A stretch of DNA of 64,000 nt from Durio zibethinus. Lineage: Eukaryota > Streptophyta > Magnoliopsida > Malvales > Malvaceae. The position numbers and the translations under genes are program-made. The stretch lies in contig NW_019168015.1 in NCBI RefSeq assembly GCF_002303985.1, forward strand, positions 15,611,302-15,675,301, read 5' to 3'. This document shows, piece after piece, positions 37,074 through 49,160 of the stretch (position 1 is the stretch's first letter; every line of letters begins with the position of its first letter). Below the pieces are notes generated by a model. It did not search any database and had not been told where the DNA came from. It saw nothing but the letters and a program-made list of their open reading frames with translations.

Positions 37074-38496
37074 TGATGTTCTCAACTTTGAAGCTCACTG
37101 TGTGTGAAAAGACTAATGTGGTGATAGCTCTATTCTTAGAAGCCCAAAGTAGAATGGGAAATTGTTTGAAAGAATATGAATAAGAAATTTTGCCTGAAGA
37201 AATCAAATTAGGACTTCAAGAAAATAGCATCTCTGAGTTGGCCGAGATCTGGCTCTGTGTAACAACTTCTAGGAAGATGGCTTTGAAGGAAAAATGCGGT
37301 CATATTGCTTCACTGCTTAAGATGCTTATGAAAAATCAGTTGATAAGAGCTTTAGTTCAATTTTGGGATCCTGCATATAGATGTTTCATATTCAATGAAA
37401 TAGATATGACCCCGACGATCAAAGAATATACTACATTGTTATGGTTGCATCTTTCAATCCAGACAAAATCTATTGGCGAGGTCAAAAACTTGGATCTCGA
37501 AAGAAACTCGCCTATATGATAAAGGTTCCCACTTATAATGTGAACTCGTATATCCAAACAAAAGGTAAAAGTGATTGCATCCAGTAGGAAATCTTACATG
37601 ATTACATCATCAAACACTTAGAGGATGAACGAGGCATGAGAATGATAGCTTTGGCAATTTATGGCTTGATCATCTTTTTGATGGTTCTGGGGCATATTGA
37701 GGTATCGGTGATTGACTTTTTCGAGCAAGTGGATAATAAAATTAATCCTGTTCCTTCTATATTAGCAGAGACCTTTAGATCATTGAATCATTATCAAAGA
37801 AGAGGAAGACGCTTCATAGGGTGTGTATAGTTACTTTACATTTGGGCAAAAAGTCATTTTCAACATCTTATGGGTAAATTTCATCCTACTTATATTAATA
37901 AAAGTCGGCCAATTTAAGAATGTTGCAATGTTGAGTGGCCAGAATCAAAGACCAAGGAAGTGTGGGTATTGATTTTGTAAGATCTCACTAGTGTTTAGGT
38001 TATGTAGCAGCTCCATGGATGCCACGAGAAGCCATGTTATACAGGTGTGGTGACAAGCCATAGGTTCCACTTTTAGGACCGTGGGGAGGTATAAGCTATG
38101 CTTCGGCATTGGTTCGTCAACAATTAGGGTCAGAGTAATTTGTCCCAATGACTCATAGGCTTCAAGAATTGGAATTCTCTTTTGAGGAATCAGGATTTCT
38201 AGGAAAGATAAAAGAGATTATCAGAAAGTGGAAGTAGACTCGAAGAGTAGATCATGAGGGATATACAAACAAAGCCATACCTAAATATCTGATATGGAGA
38301 AGTCAACGGGTCACAAGCATAGTTGGTCATAAAGAAAACAAACCATGCCACCAAAAAGGCACCCATTGTGAAAAGATTCCTGAGGATATGAAGATTATGA
38401 AGCACAAATTTGAAAAAGAAAAAGAAATATGGGAGCTTGATGTTAGCCTTGAATCGATCCTTATTTTGAAATGACAAAACATTAAAGCTAAATAAA

Positions 38497-38501
38497 CTTG
38501 A
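38497..38501. repeat. Target-site duplication of the nested solo LTR (left, CTTGA)
   Basis: CTTGA at 38,497-38,501 is repeated at 40,029-40,033. Removing one copy and the LTR keeps the ORF1 coiled-coil frame open across the junction, which supports these boundaries. Confidence 0.65.
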
Positions 38502-40028
38502 TCAAGATTTTGAAAAGGATTTATTTAGTATATGTTCTTAAGTTTTATATTTTGGTACTAAATAAATAATATGATTTTCAAAGCTTAAATAAACCTTTCT
38601 TTGTTGTCATATTTTTCAAACCAAATCTATCTTTAAAGATTATTTATTTGAGCTTAAATGAAAGTCCAATTGTTGTTTTTAACGTGAACTTACTCATTTT
38701 GGACTTAATACAATTTTAATAATATTGGTTTTGAGAAATAGATTAACTTAAGAAAGCTGTTTTACAAGAACAAAGTTTTCCAACATTGAACTTGTTTTAT
38801 TTTTTTGTATTAATTCACAAAGTCTTAATATTTGAATTTTATATAGTTGGAAAGCTCTTTGAGTCTACTTTCTAATGGATAAACAAAATCAAAATCCAAA
38901 TTTTCTAAGAAAAGATTTTGAATTTTTACTACACTCTGTAGTTGTAAAAAAAGCTACATAAGACGTAAATTTGAAAATTCACTATAATTCATACTCAATG
39001 AATTAGATGATTAATTTTATATGGATAGAAAGCACTTTAAGTCTAGTTTCTAAATATTCAAACAATTTGTGATTTGGATTTATATAACACAAGATATGAT
39101 CAAATTAGTGAGTAGAGTGCAAAATAGAAGATAACCACCCAACCACTAATAGGATCGATCCCCTCATGGAAAGGGATCGATCGGGTCATGATTTTCAAGT
39201 GAAAAATGGTTCAAAACATGAACCAATCGATCCCCTCAAGCAAGGGATCGATCGGTTCTAGGTGAAAACACTCCAATGGCTACTTTTTGGTGCTTCCAAC
39301 GACTATTTTCTTCTCCCAAACACTTCCAACGGCTACCTCTTCAATTTCTCTATAAATTGGGCACTCCAACACACCAAAAAGATTGATGACTCAAGAGAGC
39401 AAGAGCCAATAAGCCACATTTTCATTCTCTCAAAGAATCAAGAGTTTTTAGAGCTTCAAAGTCCATATCTTTGTATTTATTGTATCCAATTTTTTTTTGT
39501 TGTTCATTCATCATTTTCTTGTACTTAAACTTATCAAACACTTAGCCTTAGAAAGGTTGTTCTATTGTTTACGAAATTAACTTTGATATACAAGGGTGGA
39601 AGAGAACAAGAAGTGAGGTATCCTCTTGAGAGCTTTGTAGTGAGATTGGGTAAAATACTACAAAGGGTTAAGGTTTCTATCTTAATCCTTAGAAAGAAAA
39701 AGATAGGTTGTATTTTCAATTTAAGAATAGTGGATTGAAGCCTTGGTGTGGACAACTAAGAAGAGAGGATGCAGGTGCCTTGTGAAGAAAGACCGAACCT
39801 CTATAAATCATTTTGTTTGATTTCTCTATCCTTATCTCCTTACAATTTAGTGTTGTTTATATTTGATTTTAGATTCATTAATTGTTATTGTTTGCATTAT
39901 ATTTTCATCAAAAGTGCTTATTGTTTTAATTTCCATTCAATTATATTGAAATCATTTGTTTGGAAAGAATTTGAAGAAATCCAATTCACCCCTTCTCTTG
40001 GATCACCATCTAACCTATAAAGCTAACA
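38502..40028 (+). mobile_element. Solo LTR of a Ty1-copia Sirevirus-type element
   Basis: 1,527 bp between CTTGA duplications inside ORF1 of the Ogre element, with no coding domains. It ends CTAACA, preceded by AATTCACCCCTTCTCTTGGA, a hallmark of Sirevirus (SIRE/Maximus-like) LTR ends, and contains GACCGAACCTCTATAAATCA, also typical. Two strong hairpins lie in its U3-like part, and a TATA-like TCTATAAATTG near 39,349. The first bases read TC instead of the usual TG, so one end base may be mutated or the left boundary slightly off. A 9-base TAAAGCTAA repeat near both ends is an alternative boundary marker. Confidence 0.65.
39153..39258. repeat. Two hairpin palindromes in the solo LTR
   Basis: First: GATCGATCCC (39,153-39,162) and GGGATCGATC (39,173-39,182), a perfect 10-bp stem. 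Second: GAACCAATCGATCCC (39,220-39,234) and GGGATCGATCGGTTC (39,244-39,258), a 15-bp stem with one mismatch. Both have 9-10 base loops. Repeated palindromes in the LTR are known for Sireviruses. Confidence 0.8.
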
Positions 40029-40882
40029 CTTGAAAAGAAGAGGCTTCAGCATGAGATTAATGAGTGAAAAGACAAGACTGATGAGAGTGAAGCAAAATCT
40101 CGAAGGCTTGAAAGAGAATAAGAAAAGATTTTTGAAAGCTGGCTAAGTCCATCACCACAACGACTATAGAGCTTGAAAAATTCAAAAAGATTGCAGAACA
40201 GCTTCTGTCCAATTTATTATCTAAGAAAGAAGAGCTTAGTCAATCTATGGAAGAAAAGAAAGTACTACAAGGTCTCGTAGATGACTTGAAACAGCAAATG
40301 CATTATCGACGTGAAGCCATTCAAGTTTTGAGAGAGGAATGAGATCAATTTGAACATAGAGCATGGTATTGGAAAAAAGAATATCAGTTGAAAGAATTTC
40401 AAGCCATTCGCTTAGTAGAACATATAAGAGAAGTCAACTTCAAAGCAAGAGACATGGCCCAAAAAGCTAAACAATTGAAAAAAGAGGTTTACCCAAGACA
40501 GCATAGCCAACGCTTGACCAATTTTCTAGAGAATGCTTATGAGTAGTACAAGCATGTAGGACGCTTCTTTTGAAAATTTTAATATTGTAATGAAAGAAAT
40601 ATTTAGTAAGGATAATGTAAAGTTATGATATGGTGGTTCAAGCTTAGACTTAGAATCTTTTACAAATATTGGATATATAATAAGCAGATCCTTTGTATTC
40701 ATGCATTCATGCATCATATTTGTGTTTCATTTAAAAAAATGCACTAGAAGAAAGAGACCTCAAAATAACAAATCTCAAAGAGTTTTCTTTAACTCAATTA
40801 GATGCAAGGATAATTAGGCCATCAAGAAAACATAGATCAGACCACTCGTCATCGTTATAACACTCGTTCACAAGTCAGAATC

Positions 40883-43700
40883 ATGGAAAGCGAGCAAGCA
40901 TCTAGAATAGAAAGGATAGAAAAAGCTCAATTTGATTTACAGGAGAGAATGATTAGGTCTCAACAAGAGTTGATAGAACAAATGACTAGGGCTCAAGAAG
41001 AGACTCGAAAAGAAATGGCTGCAATGATGGACATGATGAGGAAAATGACCAAAGGAAAAGGGGTAGTTGAAGAAGTAACTACTAAGAAAGAGCCTCAAGC
41101 TTAAGAAAATTCCAATGATAGGGAAGGTCTGTTGTATCCACTAGGGTTTACTCAATCATATGCTTAAACCTCTCATCAAATGCATCCATAAATGACACAG
41201 CCTGAAAGGCAGCCACATGCTTAGTTTAATTTACCTCCCTTTACGGTTCAACCACGTAGTTAAGGATATGTTGGTTTAAATATTGGAGCAAGTCATGTTG
41301 AACCCATTATGGTCCCAGATTTAGATGACCCAGAAGAATAGGAGAAACTAAAGAAAGGCATGCCCAAATAATATGATAATACAAAAGCACAACAAAAGTT
41401 AGATATCTTGAAAGAAAGGTTACGAGCTATTGAAGGTGTAAATATTTTTGGTACAATTGATGCTAGTGAACTCTGTTTGGTTCCAGATTTGGTAATTCCA
41501 CCAAAGTTTAAAGTACCAAAATTTGAAAAAGATGATGGAACCAAATGCCTTCGTCACATATCACTATATTTTGTCAAAAAATGACTGGGCATACAAACAA
41601 TGACAAGTTCCTTATCAATTGTTTTCAAGATAGTCTTACTGGATCTGCTGCCATATGGTATATTCAATTAGATAGGAGTCATATTCATTCATGGAAAGAT
41701 CTGGCCAAAGAATTTATTATACAAGCATGTCACAGACATGGCTCTAGATAGACTGTCATTACAAAATATGAAAAAGAAAGCTAATGAAAATTTTAAAGAA
41801 TATGCCCAGAGATGGCGAGATGTTGTTGCTCAGGTTCAACCTCCTTTCATTGAGAAAAAAACAACTATTTTGTTCATCAATACTCTTCGAGCACTATACT
41901 ATGACAGGCTTATTGGTCATGCCATGAAAAACTTTACTGATATGGTGATTATGGAAGAGATAATAGAAAATGCCATTAAAAATGGAAAGATTGATGGAGG
42001 TGATATTTTTGGATCAAAGAAAGAAGGATCATTCGAGAAAAAAAAAAAAACAGAAGTGCAAACTGTCACCACTGAAAAACCAAAACCAAGACCTTTTATC
42101 CCATACCATTCGTATCCTATATACCAACCTTCTTACACAATCATTTCTAATATTTCCCAAAACCCATACCATTACCAACTAATGCAAACCCAGACACCTA
42201 CTTTCCAAGTCAATGTTCACCTCTAAGCACCTTCACCACGACCTTCCATTCAGGCAAATACCACAGACTTTAATCGAAGGGAACCTCAAAATAATCGAGA
42301 GCAACAATGATTTGATCCAATTTTTATGACATACACGAAATTGTTCCATTAGTTATTCTAGAAACACTTAGTGGCTCGATAGGCCATAGAGCCTTTGAAA
42401 CCTCCATGTCCGAAGTGGTATGATCCTGAAGCTTCTTACGACTATCATTATGGAATTCAAGGCCATTCCCTAGAAAATTGTATAGCTTTCAAATGTAAGG
42501 TGCAAAGCTTGATTGATAATAGAATTTTAAATTTCACAACTAAGGCCAGACTAAGTGTGGAGGCCAATTCGTTACTTAATCATGGTGGAGGATCAATAAA
42601 TGCTTTAAATAGTAAGACAATTCAGAATATTAAAAGAGAAGTAAGCAAGATCAGAACCTCTATGGATGAAATATTTGCTACCCTTGTGAAAGCAAATATG
42701 ATTCATCCAATACCTGAAAACTCAAATGATGGAAATTTATCATATAATTCAGATTACACTTGTGAATTCCATATAGGGATGGTTGGTCATTCGCTTCAAG
42801 ATTGTAAAGCATTTCAACAGGAGTTGCAAAGAGTGATGGATTCTTTCTTGGTTGAATTTTATGAAAAACATGAAGAAAGTTCAGTGAATGTTGTGACGAA
42901 ATTCTCATCCAAAAATAGGCCTTACCGAATGAATTTTGAGCCTGTTACCATATTCTATAGAAAGAAACCAAGTGTTAAGGTTAATAAGCCAGTTCATATG
43001 AATTTTGAGCCTATTATGATCTTTTATGATGAAAAATTGAGTGCTAAAATTGATGAACCAATTTGTACAACTATGTCAAAGGTGACAATTGAGGTCTCTA
43101 GCCCATTCTCGTACAAATCAGATAAGGTAGTCCCTTGGAAATATGATTGTAATATCATATCATAAGGTTTGGATAATGGTTATCTTCAATATGGCTCATG
43201 TGATGTAAGTACAGTAAACATAATTGGCATTAGGGGCATAACTCAAAGTAGGCGGTGTTATACCCTAGAAGCACTTAAGAGAGCACCAAAAGAAAAAGCA
43301 AAAGAAGGGGAAAAGAGCTTAGAAAAAAAAGATAAAACACCTAACAATTAAAAGACTCACCCAGCCCCAGTTTTAGATTGAGAAAGTAAAAATTTGGTTA
43401 CAGAAAAAGAAGCTTGTGAGTTTTTGAAGCTTATTAAACATAGTGAATATAGTGTGGTAGAGCAATTAAATCGCTTACCAGCTCAGATTTTTATGCTCTC
43501 ATTATTATTAAATTTTGAACCTCATAAAAATGCTTTGCTCAAAGTACTCAACGAGGCTTATATAACTCATAATATATCTATGGAGAAACTTGATCGCATA
43601 GTGGGAAATATCATAGTGGGAAATTATATATCATTTAGTGATGATGAAATTCCACCTGGTGGTAGAGGTGATTCTAAGGCCTTACATATCTCTACAAGTA
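40883..43700 (+). pseudogene. Ogre gag (degenerate)
   Basis: Structural capsid protein of the element. Starts at ATG 40,883 with a charged coiled-coil N-terminus (MESEQASRIERIEKAQ...). The retrotransposon gag core follows in broken frames (about 41,500-41,990): PPKFKVPKFEK, FKEYAQRWRDVVAQVQPP, then IENAIKNGKID. Two Cys/His motifs characteristic of Ogre gag are at about 42,395-42,500 (CPKWYDPEA, then YDYHYGIQGHSLENC, where the expected first Cys is Tyr) and about 42,760-42,810 (CEFHIGMVGHSLQDC). Stops at 41,102 and elsewhere, plus frameshifts, make it non-functional. Confidence 0.85.
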
Positions 43701-43715
43701 TAAGGATCATACACT

Positions 43716-44030
43716 AGTAAAGGTGCTCATTGATAATGGATCTTCTTTGAATGTCATGCTTATGACTACATTATCTAGATTGCCAGTTGACATGTTTTAC
43801 ATGAAAATAAGTCATATGATAGTGAGGGCTTTTGTTGGGACTCGTCATGAAGTGATAGGCGATATTGAGCTACCAATCCAAATTGGACCATGTACTTTTG
43901 ATATAATTTTTCAAGTCATGGATATCGCTCCTTCCTATAGTTGTCTTTTGGGAAGACCATGGATTCATATGGCAGGAGCTGTTCCTTTCACTCTGCATTA
44001 GAAGGTAAAATTCATAATTGATGAAAAGGT
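43716..44030 (+). pseudogene. Ogre aspartic protease (degenerate)
   Basis: Processes the Gag-Pol polyprotein. VLIDNGSSLNVM (active-site D-N-G at 43,732-43,740, where retroviral proteases usually have D-T/S-G) and SCLLGRPWIHMAGAVP are recognised Ogre protease motifs. A TAG near 44,001 interrupts the end. Confidence 0.85.
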
Positions 44031-44660
44031 GGTCATTGTTGCTAGTGAAGAACTCCTATTGGTGACTAAACCCTCTACCGCATTATATGTTGAAGCAATT
44101 GAGGAAGCTCCAGAATGTTCTTTCAGATCCTTTGAATTCATTAATGCAACCTATGTGAGTGAAGGATCAAAAGGGCCTATTCCATGTTTATCCAAAGCTT
44201 CTAAGATGGCACTTAAAGAAGTGATAGGGAAAAGACAACAAGTGTAGGCTGACTTGTAAGGGATATAATAACCATGGATGATGCCTAAGAAAGATGATAG
44301 GTTTGGGCTACAGTACAAGCCAACTCGAAAAGGAAGAATGAAGTTCATAGAAGAAAAAAGAGAAAAAAGGTTGGCTCATTTTCTAAGGTAAAAAGTAAAA
44401 ACTAAAAGCCTATCTTCTCTTTCCCTTTATGAGACTTTCATCTCAGCTGATTATATCTATCCAGATGTAGCAAGCAACATAGAAAAAGAGTTCACACCAT
44501 TGTTGGAAGATATCTTCATTGAATTTTTGATACAAATGTTGGGTAAAGAAAAGAAGAATGAAGATCCAAGCTGTTCATGGGTTTATCTTACTCCTTCTGG
44601 TGCAAAACTGAAAAATTGGCATGTTGAAGAGCTACTTAGTGTTTTTAAATTTTCTCCAAA

Positions 44661-44841
44661 GTAATGTGTTGAACCTAATCTAAATACTTTTGTTAAAAGC
44701 ATTAAATGTCTTATGTGTGTTTGTTTCCTCATTTTCAATTGAATAAATGACAAGTATAGCACATTTTTTTGCCCTCTTTCATTTTAATTCCCTACATTAC
44801 TATACATCCTTCTACATTTCGTCCATTTCACTTATTTTTAG
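44661..44841 (+). other. Putative Ogre gag-pol intron
   Basis: 181 bases between the protease and reverse transcriptase regions with GT-AG ends: donor CCAAA|GTAATG at 44,661, a T-rich tract, and acceptor TTATTTTTAG at 44,832-44,841. Ogre elements are known for a short intron at this position, whose splicing joins the reading frames. Splicing of this copy is not shown. Confidence 0.7.
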
Positions 44842-45998
44842 GTATTTGAATAATGAATATGAAGATCATCATGACAATATTCCAGGATTTGATTTTAAAA
44901 ATTCTGTTTATATTAGTGAATTTGATGATGAAGAGAATGTGGAAGACCATGCAATATCCCCAGAATTATTGAGATTAGTGGAACAAGAAGAGAAGCAAAT
45001 CATGCCTCATCAAGAAGCTACTGAAGTTGTTAATTTGGAGGATGAAGAAACTAAAAAAAAGGTTATTTGTACTTTAATGTCATCACCAATAAAGCAAGAG
45101 TTGATAAAGTTACTACATGAATATGTAGATGTGTTTGCTTGGTCGTATCAAGATATACCGAGGTTGGATACTAAAATTGTAGTGCATAAGCTACCGTTGA
45201 AGCCTGAGTGCAAACCAATTAAACAGAAGATGAAAAGGATGAAACCTAAAATATTGTTGAAAATAAAGGAAGAAGTGAAAAAGTAATTTGATGTAAGATT
45301 CTTAGAAGTCCCTAAATATCTCGAATGGGTGGTGATTATAGTCCCAGTACCCAAGAAAGATGGCAAAGTGAGAATGTGTATTGATTATCGGGATTTGAAT
45401 AGAGCAAGTCCAAAAGATAATTTTCCATTGCCTCATATTGACACTTTAGTAGACAATACCGCTAGGCATTCTCTGTTTTCATTCATGGATGAATTTTCAA
45501 GCTATAATCAAATTAAGATGGCACAAGAAGATATGGAAAAGACTACTTTTATGACAATATAGGGAACATTTTGCTATAAAGTCATGCCCTTCGATTTGAA
45601 AAATGTTGAGGCAATATATTAAAGAGCCATAGTAACTTTATTCCATGATATGATGCATAAAAAAATAGAGGTGTATGTGGATGACATGATTGCTAAATCT
45701 CGTGAAGAAGAAAATCATGTAACTAATCTCAGAAAGCTATTTAAAAGATTAAGAAAGTTTTAGCTCAAGTTTAATCCAGCTAAATGCACTTTTGGTGCAA
45801 CCTGAGGAAAATTATTGGGTTTTATTGTTAGTAAAAGAGGAATAGAGGTGGATCCAGATAAGATACGCGCCATCCAAGAGCTACCACCTTTGTGCACCCA
45901 AAAAAAAGTAAGGGGATTTTTAGGGAGATTGAATTATATTACTCATTTCATTTCTCAACTTACAGCTAAATGTGATCCCATATTTAAGATTCTTTGAA
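44842..45998 (+). pseudogene. Ogre reverse transcriptase (degenerate)
   Basis: Copies element RNA into DNA. The pre-RT linker LLHEYVDVFAWSYQDIPRLD (45,110-45,170) leads into VPVPKKDGKVRMCIDYRDLNRA (from about 45,344) and the catalytic YVDD at 45,674-45,685, which is intact. GFIVSKRGIEVDPDKI and VRGFLGRLNYITHFI at 45,815-45,960 are the end of the RT and the connection. At least four in-frame stops (for example near 45,285 and 45,560) inactivate it. Confidence 0.92.
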
Positions 45999-45999
45999 A

Positions 46000-46375
46000 A
46001 CACGGGTTAAGAGAATATGATGAAGATTTTCAAATGGCATTTGAAAAAGTTAAAGAATACTTATCAAACCTGCCAATATTAATGCCACTTGTCTCTGAAA
46101 AGCCTCTTATCCTGTATTTAATGGTGAATGAAAAATCAATGGGATGTGTTTTAGGGTAACATGATGAAACAATAAGGAAAGAACATGCCATTTATTACTT
46201 GAGCAAAAAGTTTACTGATTACGAGTCAAAGTATTCACCATTGGAAAAGATGTGTTGTGCATTAGCTTGGATGGCTTGTCGACTTAGACAATACATGTTG
46301 TATCATACCACTTGGCTTATTGCAAAATTAGATCCCATCAAGTACATCTTTGAAAACCTTCATTGTCAGGAAGAA
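46000..46375 (+). pseudogene. Ogre RNase H (first, Ty3-type)
   Basis: Removes the RNA strand of the hybrid. EKPLILYLMVNEKSMGCVLG, then AIYYLSKKFTDYESKYSPLEK and CCALAWMACRLRQYML are typical of gypsy RNase H. A stop (TAA) follows CVLG near 46,160. Confidence 0.85.
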
Positions 46376-46559
46376 TAGCAAGATGGCATGTGTTACTTTT
46401 TGAATATGACATTTTATATGTGTCCCAAAAGGTAATAAAAGGAAGTGCTATTACTGAATTTCTTGCAGAATATGCTCATGAAGATTATGTGCCTGTGACA
46501 TTTGATTTTCTAGATGAAGACTTAATGTCTGTACTACACATAGATAAAGAAAGCATAAT

Positions 46560-46960
46560 GAAGATATATAGAAGATGTATTTTGATGGTGCATCAAATGC
46601 TTTGGGGCATGGTATAGGAGTAGTTTTGATTACTACGCAATCATTGCAAAACTAAATTTTGATTGCACCAATAATATGATAGAATATGTAGCATGTGTTT
46701 TTAGTCTTCAAGCGACTCTTGAAAGGAAAACCCATGCATTGAAAGTTTATGGAGACTCTATTTTGGTCATATACCAATTACGAGGAGAATGGGAAACCAG
46801 AGACTCAAAGTTGATTTTATGCTAAAAGTACGTATCATAATTGATCAAAAATTTAAAAGTATTGGGTTTCATCATTTACCCCGAGAAGAGAACCAGATGG
46901 TTGATGCTTTGGCTACATTGGCAGCAATGTTTAAATTAAATAAAAATGCTAAAATTTGAC
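46560..46960 (+). pseudogene. Ogre second RNase H (archaeal-like, Tat-lineage mark)
   Basis: MYFDGASNALGHGIGVVLI (from about 46,576), then MIEYVACVFSLQATLE and GDSILVIYQLRGEW, then REENQMVDALATLAAMF, in shifted frames. Order and motifs fit the additional RNase H found in Tat/Ogre elements between the first RNase H and integrase. Frameshifts make it inactive. Confidence 0.8.
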
Positions 46961-47115
46961 CCATTAAATTGAGCTTGTGAGAGAAACTAGCTCACTGCTC
47001 AAATGTTGAGGAAGGAGTTGATGGAAAACCATGGTATTTTGACATATTACAATATGTTAAGTATCAACAGTACCCATAGCACATATCAGAGAATGATAAA
47101 AGAAATTTAAGAAGA

Positions 47116-48277
47116 TTGGTAATGGGTTTATTTCTAGATGGAGAAATTTTATATAAGAGAAGTCGAGACCAAACACTAGTGAGATGTGTGAATGCAGCTG
47201 AAGCTAAAAAGTTACTAGAAGAAATTCATGGAGGTGTTTGTGGAACTTATACAAACGGTCACATGATGACTAAACAAATAATGAAAGCAAGATACTATTG
47301 GTTGACAATGGAAAAAGATTGCATTGATTATGCTAGAAAATGCCACAAATGTCAAATTTATGCAGATAAGATTCAAGTTCCTCCAATGTCTTTACATGTC
47401 ATGTCAACACCTTGGCCTTTCTCTATGTGAGGAATGGATGTGATAAGGCCTATTACGCCAAAAGCCTCAAATGGACATCGATTCATTTTAATGGTAATTG
47501 ATTACTTCAAAAGTGGGTAGAAACGGCTTTATATGCCAATGTGAGAAGAATGGTGGTTTGCAAGTTCATCAAGAAAGAGATCATATGTTGATATGGCCTT
47601 TCAGAAAGGATCATTTTAGATAATGCTCTTAATTTGAATAATAAAATGATGATTGAGGTTTGTGTTCAGTTTAAAATCAAACACCATAAATCAGCACCTT
47701 ATTATCCAAAGATGAATGGCGCAGTTGAAGCGGCCAATAAAAACATAAAGAGAATTATTGAAAAGATGATAGAAGTGTATAAAGATTGGCATGAAAAGCT
47801 ACCGTTTGCATTACATGCTTATCAAACTTTGATACACACATCTACGGGAGCTACACTATTTTCATTGGTATATGGGATTGAGGTAGTGTTACCCATCGAA
47901 GTTGAAATTCTTTCCTTATGCATTCTCATGAAGGTTAAGTTAAAAGAATCGAGTGGGTTCATGCTCGATATGAACAATTAAATCTCATTGAAGAAAAGAG
48001 ATTCGCTGCACTTTGCCATGGCCAACTGTATCAAAGAAGAATGATGCGAGCTCATGACAAAAAAGTTCACCCATGATAATTTTGAGAGGAAGAATTAGTA
48101 TTGAAGAAGATTCTTCCTAACCAATAGGATCTTCGAGAAAAATGGACTCTTAATTGGGAATGCCCATATATGGTGAAAAAAGCTTTTTCTGGTGAGGCAC
48201 TGATCTTGGCAAGAATGGATGGAGATGATCTACCAAATCCAGTCAATACCGATGCAGTAAAAAAGTATTATGCTTAA
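47116..48277 (+). pseudogene. Ogre integrase (degenerate)
   Basis: Inserts the DNA copy. The zinc-binding N-terminus is visible as EIHGGVCGTYTNGHMM and YARKCHKCQ (47,220-47,355). The core keeps GMDVIRPI (first Asp), LDNALNLNNKMM (second Asp, in another frame) and NGAVEAANKNIKRI (Glu, near 47,720). The C-terminal end is LPNPVNTDAVKKYYA followed by TAA at 48,275-48,277, the usual end of Ogre pol. Stops include TGA near 47,428 and TAG near 47,518. Confidence 0.88.
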
Positions 48278-49160
48278 AAAAACAAAAAAATGAATTTAAA
48301 AGATATCTAAATTGAAAACCTAAAAGGATAGCTTACATAAAAATAAAAGGGGATAGTGAATGGAGTGGCTCAATTCTCAATATAAGCCAGAAGATCTCAA
48401 TGGTTTTGGGCTAGTTTGGTTTGGTACATTTTCAAAAAGTCAAGGGCACCAATTAGGAGTCTTTAGAAAAGAATCCATGATGAATTAGTTCATGATGATC
48501 TGAATATTTGTTATGTGATTACTTATTGTCCTTGGTATATCCTTTTTGATAATGCATGAAACATTTTTCCTTTTTTTTGAATAAAATACCTCTTTGTTTA
48601 TCCTTCTTTTTATCCCTCTCGTTAAAAAGAGAAATGTGCAATATGTTATAATTGTCGTAAAATTTAAAAGATGATGAAGGAATAACAATGACCATAAAAG
48701 ACACACATTATTTTGAAAAAAGATTTAAAATGATATGCAAAATATTAAAGAACAAAGGTCAATGAGAAGGGTGGCCTATGAGTCATAAAGTGGTTGACAT
48801 GGAATATGGGATATGAAGAGAAAATTTTTTTATCTGAACTTAATCAACTACTGAATGCATAGGATTCAAGAGAAGAAAAAAGGAAACAAACTTTGAGAAA
48901 TTTTAAGGATTAAAGAAAAATGACAATGAAAAAAGAGAGAAAGAAGATGGTCTTTTCATTTGCATAATAAGTGCATTTGCATCATGATCATCATTTATTG
49001 CATGGCATTGCAAAAACATGAAAATGTCATTCACGCATTCATGTGACATGACAGATGTATGGGTCTAGGACAATCCAAGACCAATAAAAGAAAAAGTCAA
49101 AAGTAGGAAAGATATGAACCCTCTGTTTAGAGAAATCTTTCAAATACCATTGCCTCTCAG
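48278..49160 (+). other. Ogre 3' untranslated region, non-repetitive part
   Basis: Non-coding, AT-rich sequence after pol. No domains seen on either strand. Short minus-strand frames (48,485-48,706) have no support. Confidence 0.5.

Larger units (their letters stand above)
37074..40546 (+). pseudogene. Ogre ORF1 (DUF7745-like N-terminus, coiled-coil C-terminus), split by a solo LTR
   Basis: The extra ORF upstream of gag in Ogre elements; its role is unknown. The frame from ATG 37,074 contains LIRALVQFWDPAYRCFIFNE and TPTIKEYTTLL, then, after stops and shifts, ALAIYGLIIF and GHIEVSVIDFFEQVDNKINP. I recognise these as the conserved plant domain (DUF7745, related to plant mobile domain proteins) found in Ogre ORF1. 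The C-terminal part (40,029-40,546, ending LENAYE-stop) is charged and helical, coiled-coil-like. The gene is cut at 38,501 by a 1.5-kb solo LTR, and several in-frame stops and a frameshift are present, so it is inactive. Confidence 0.8.
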
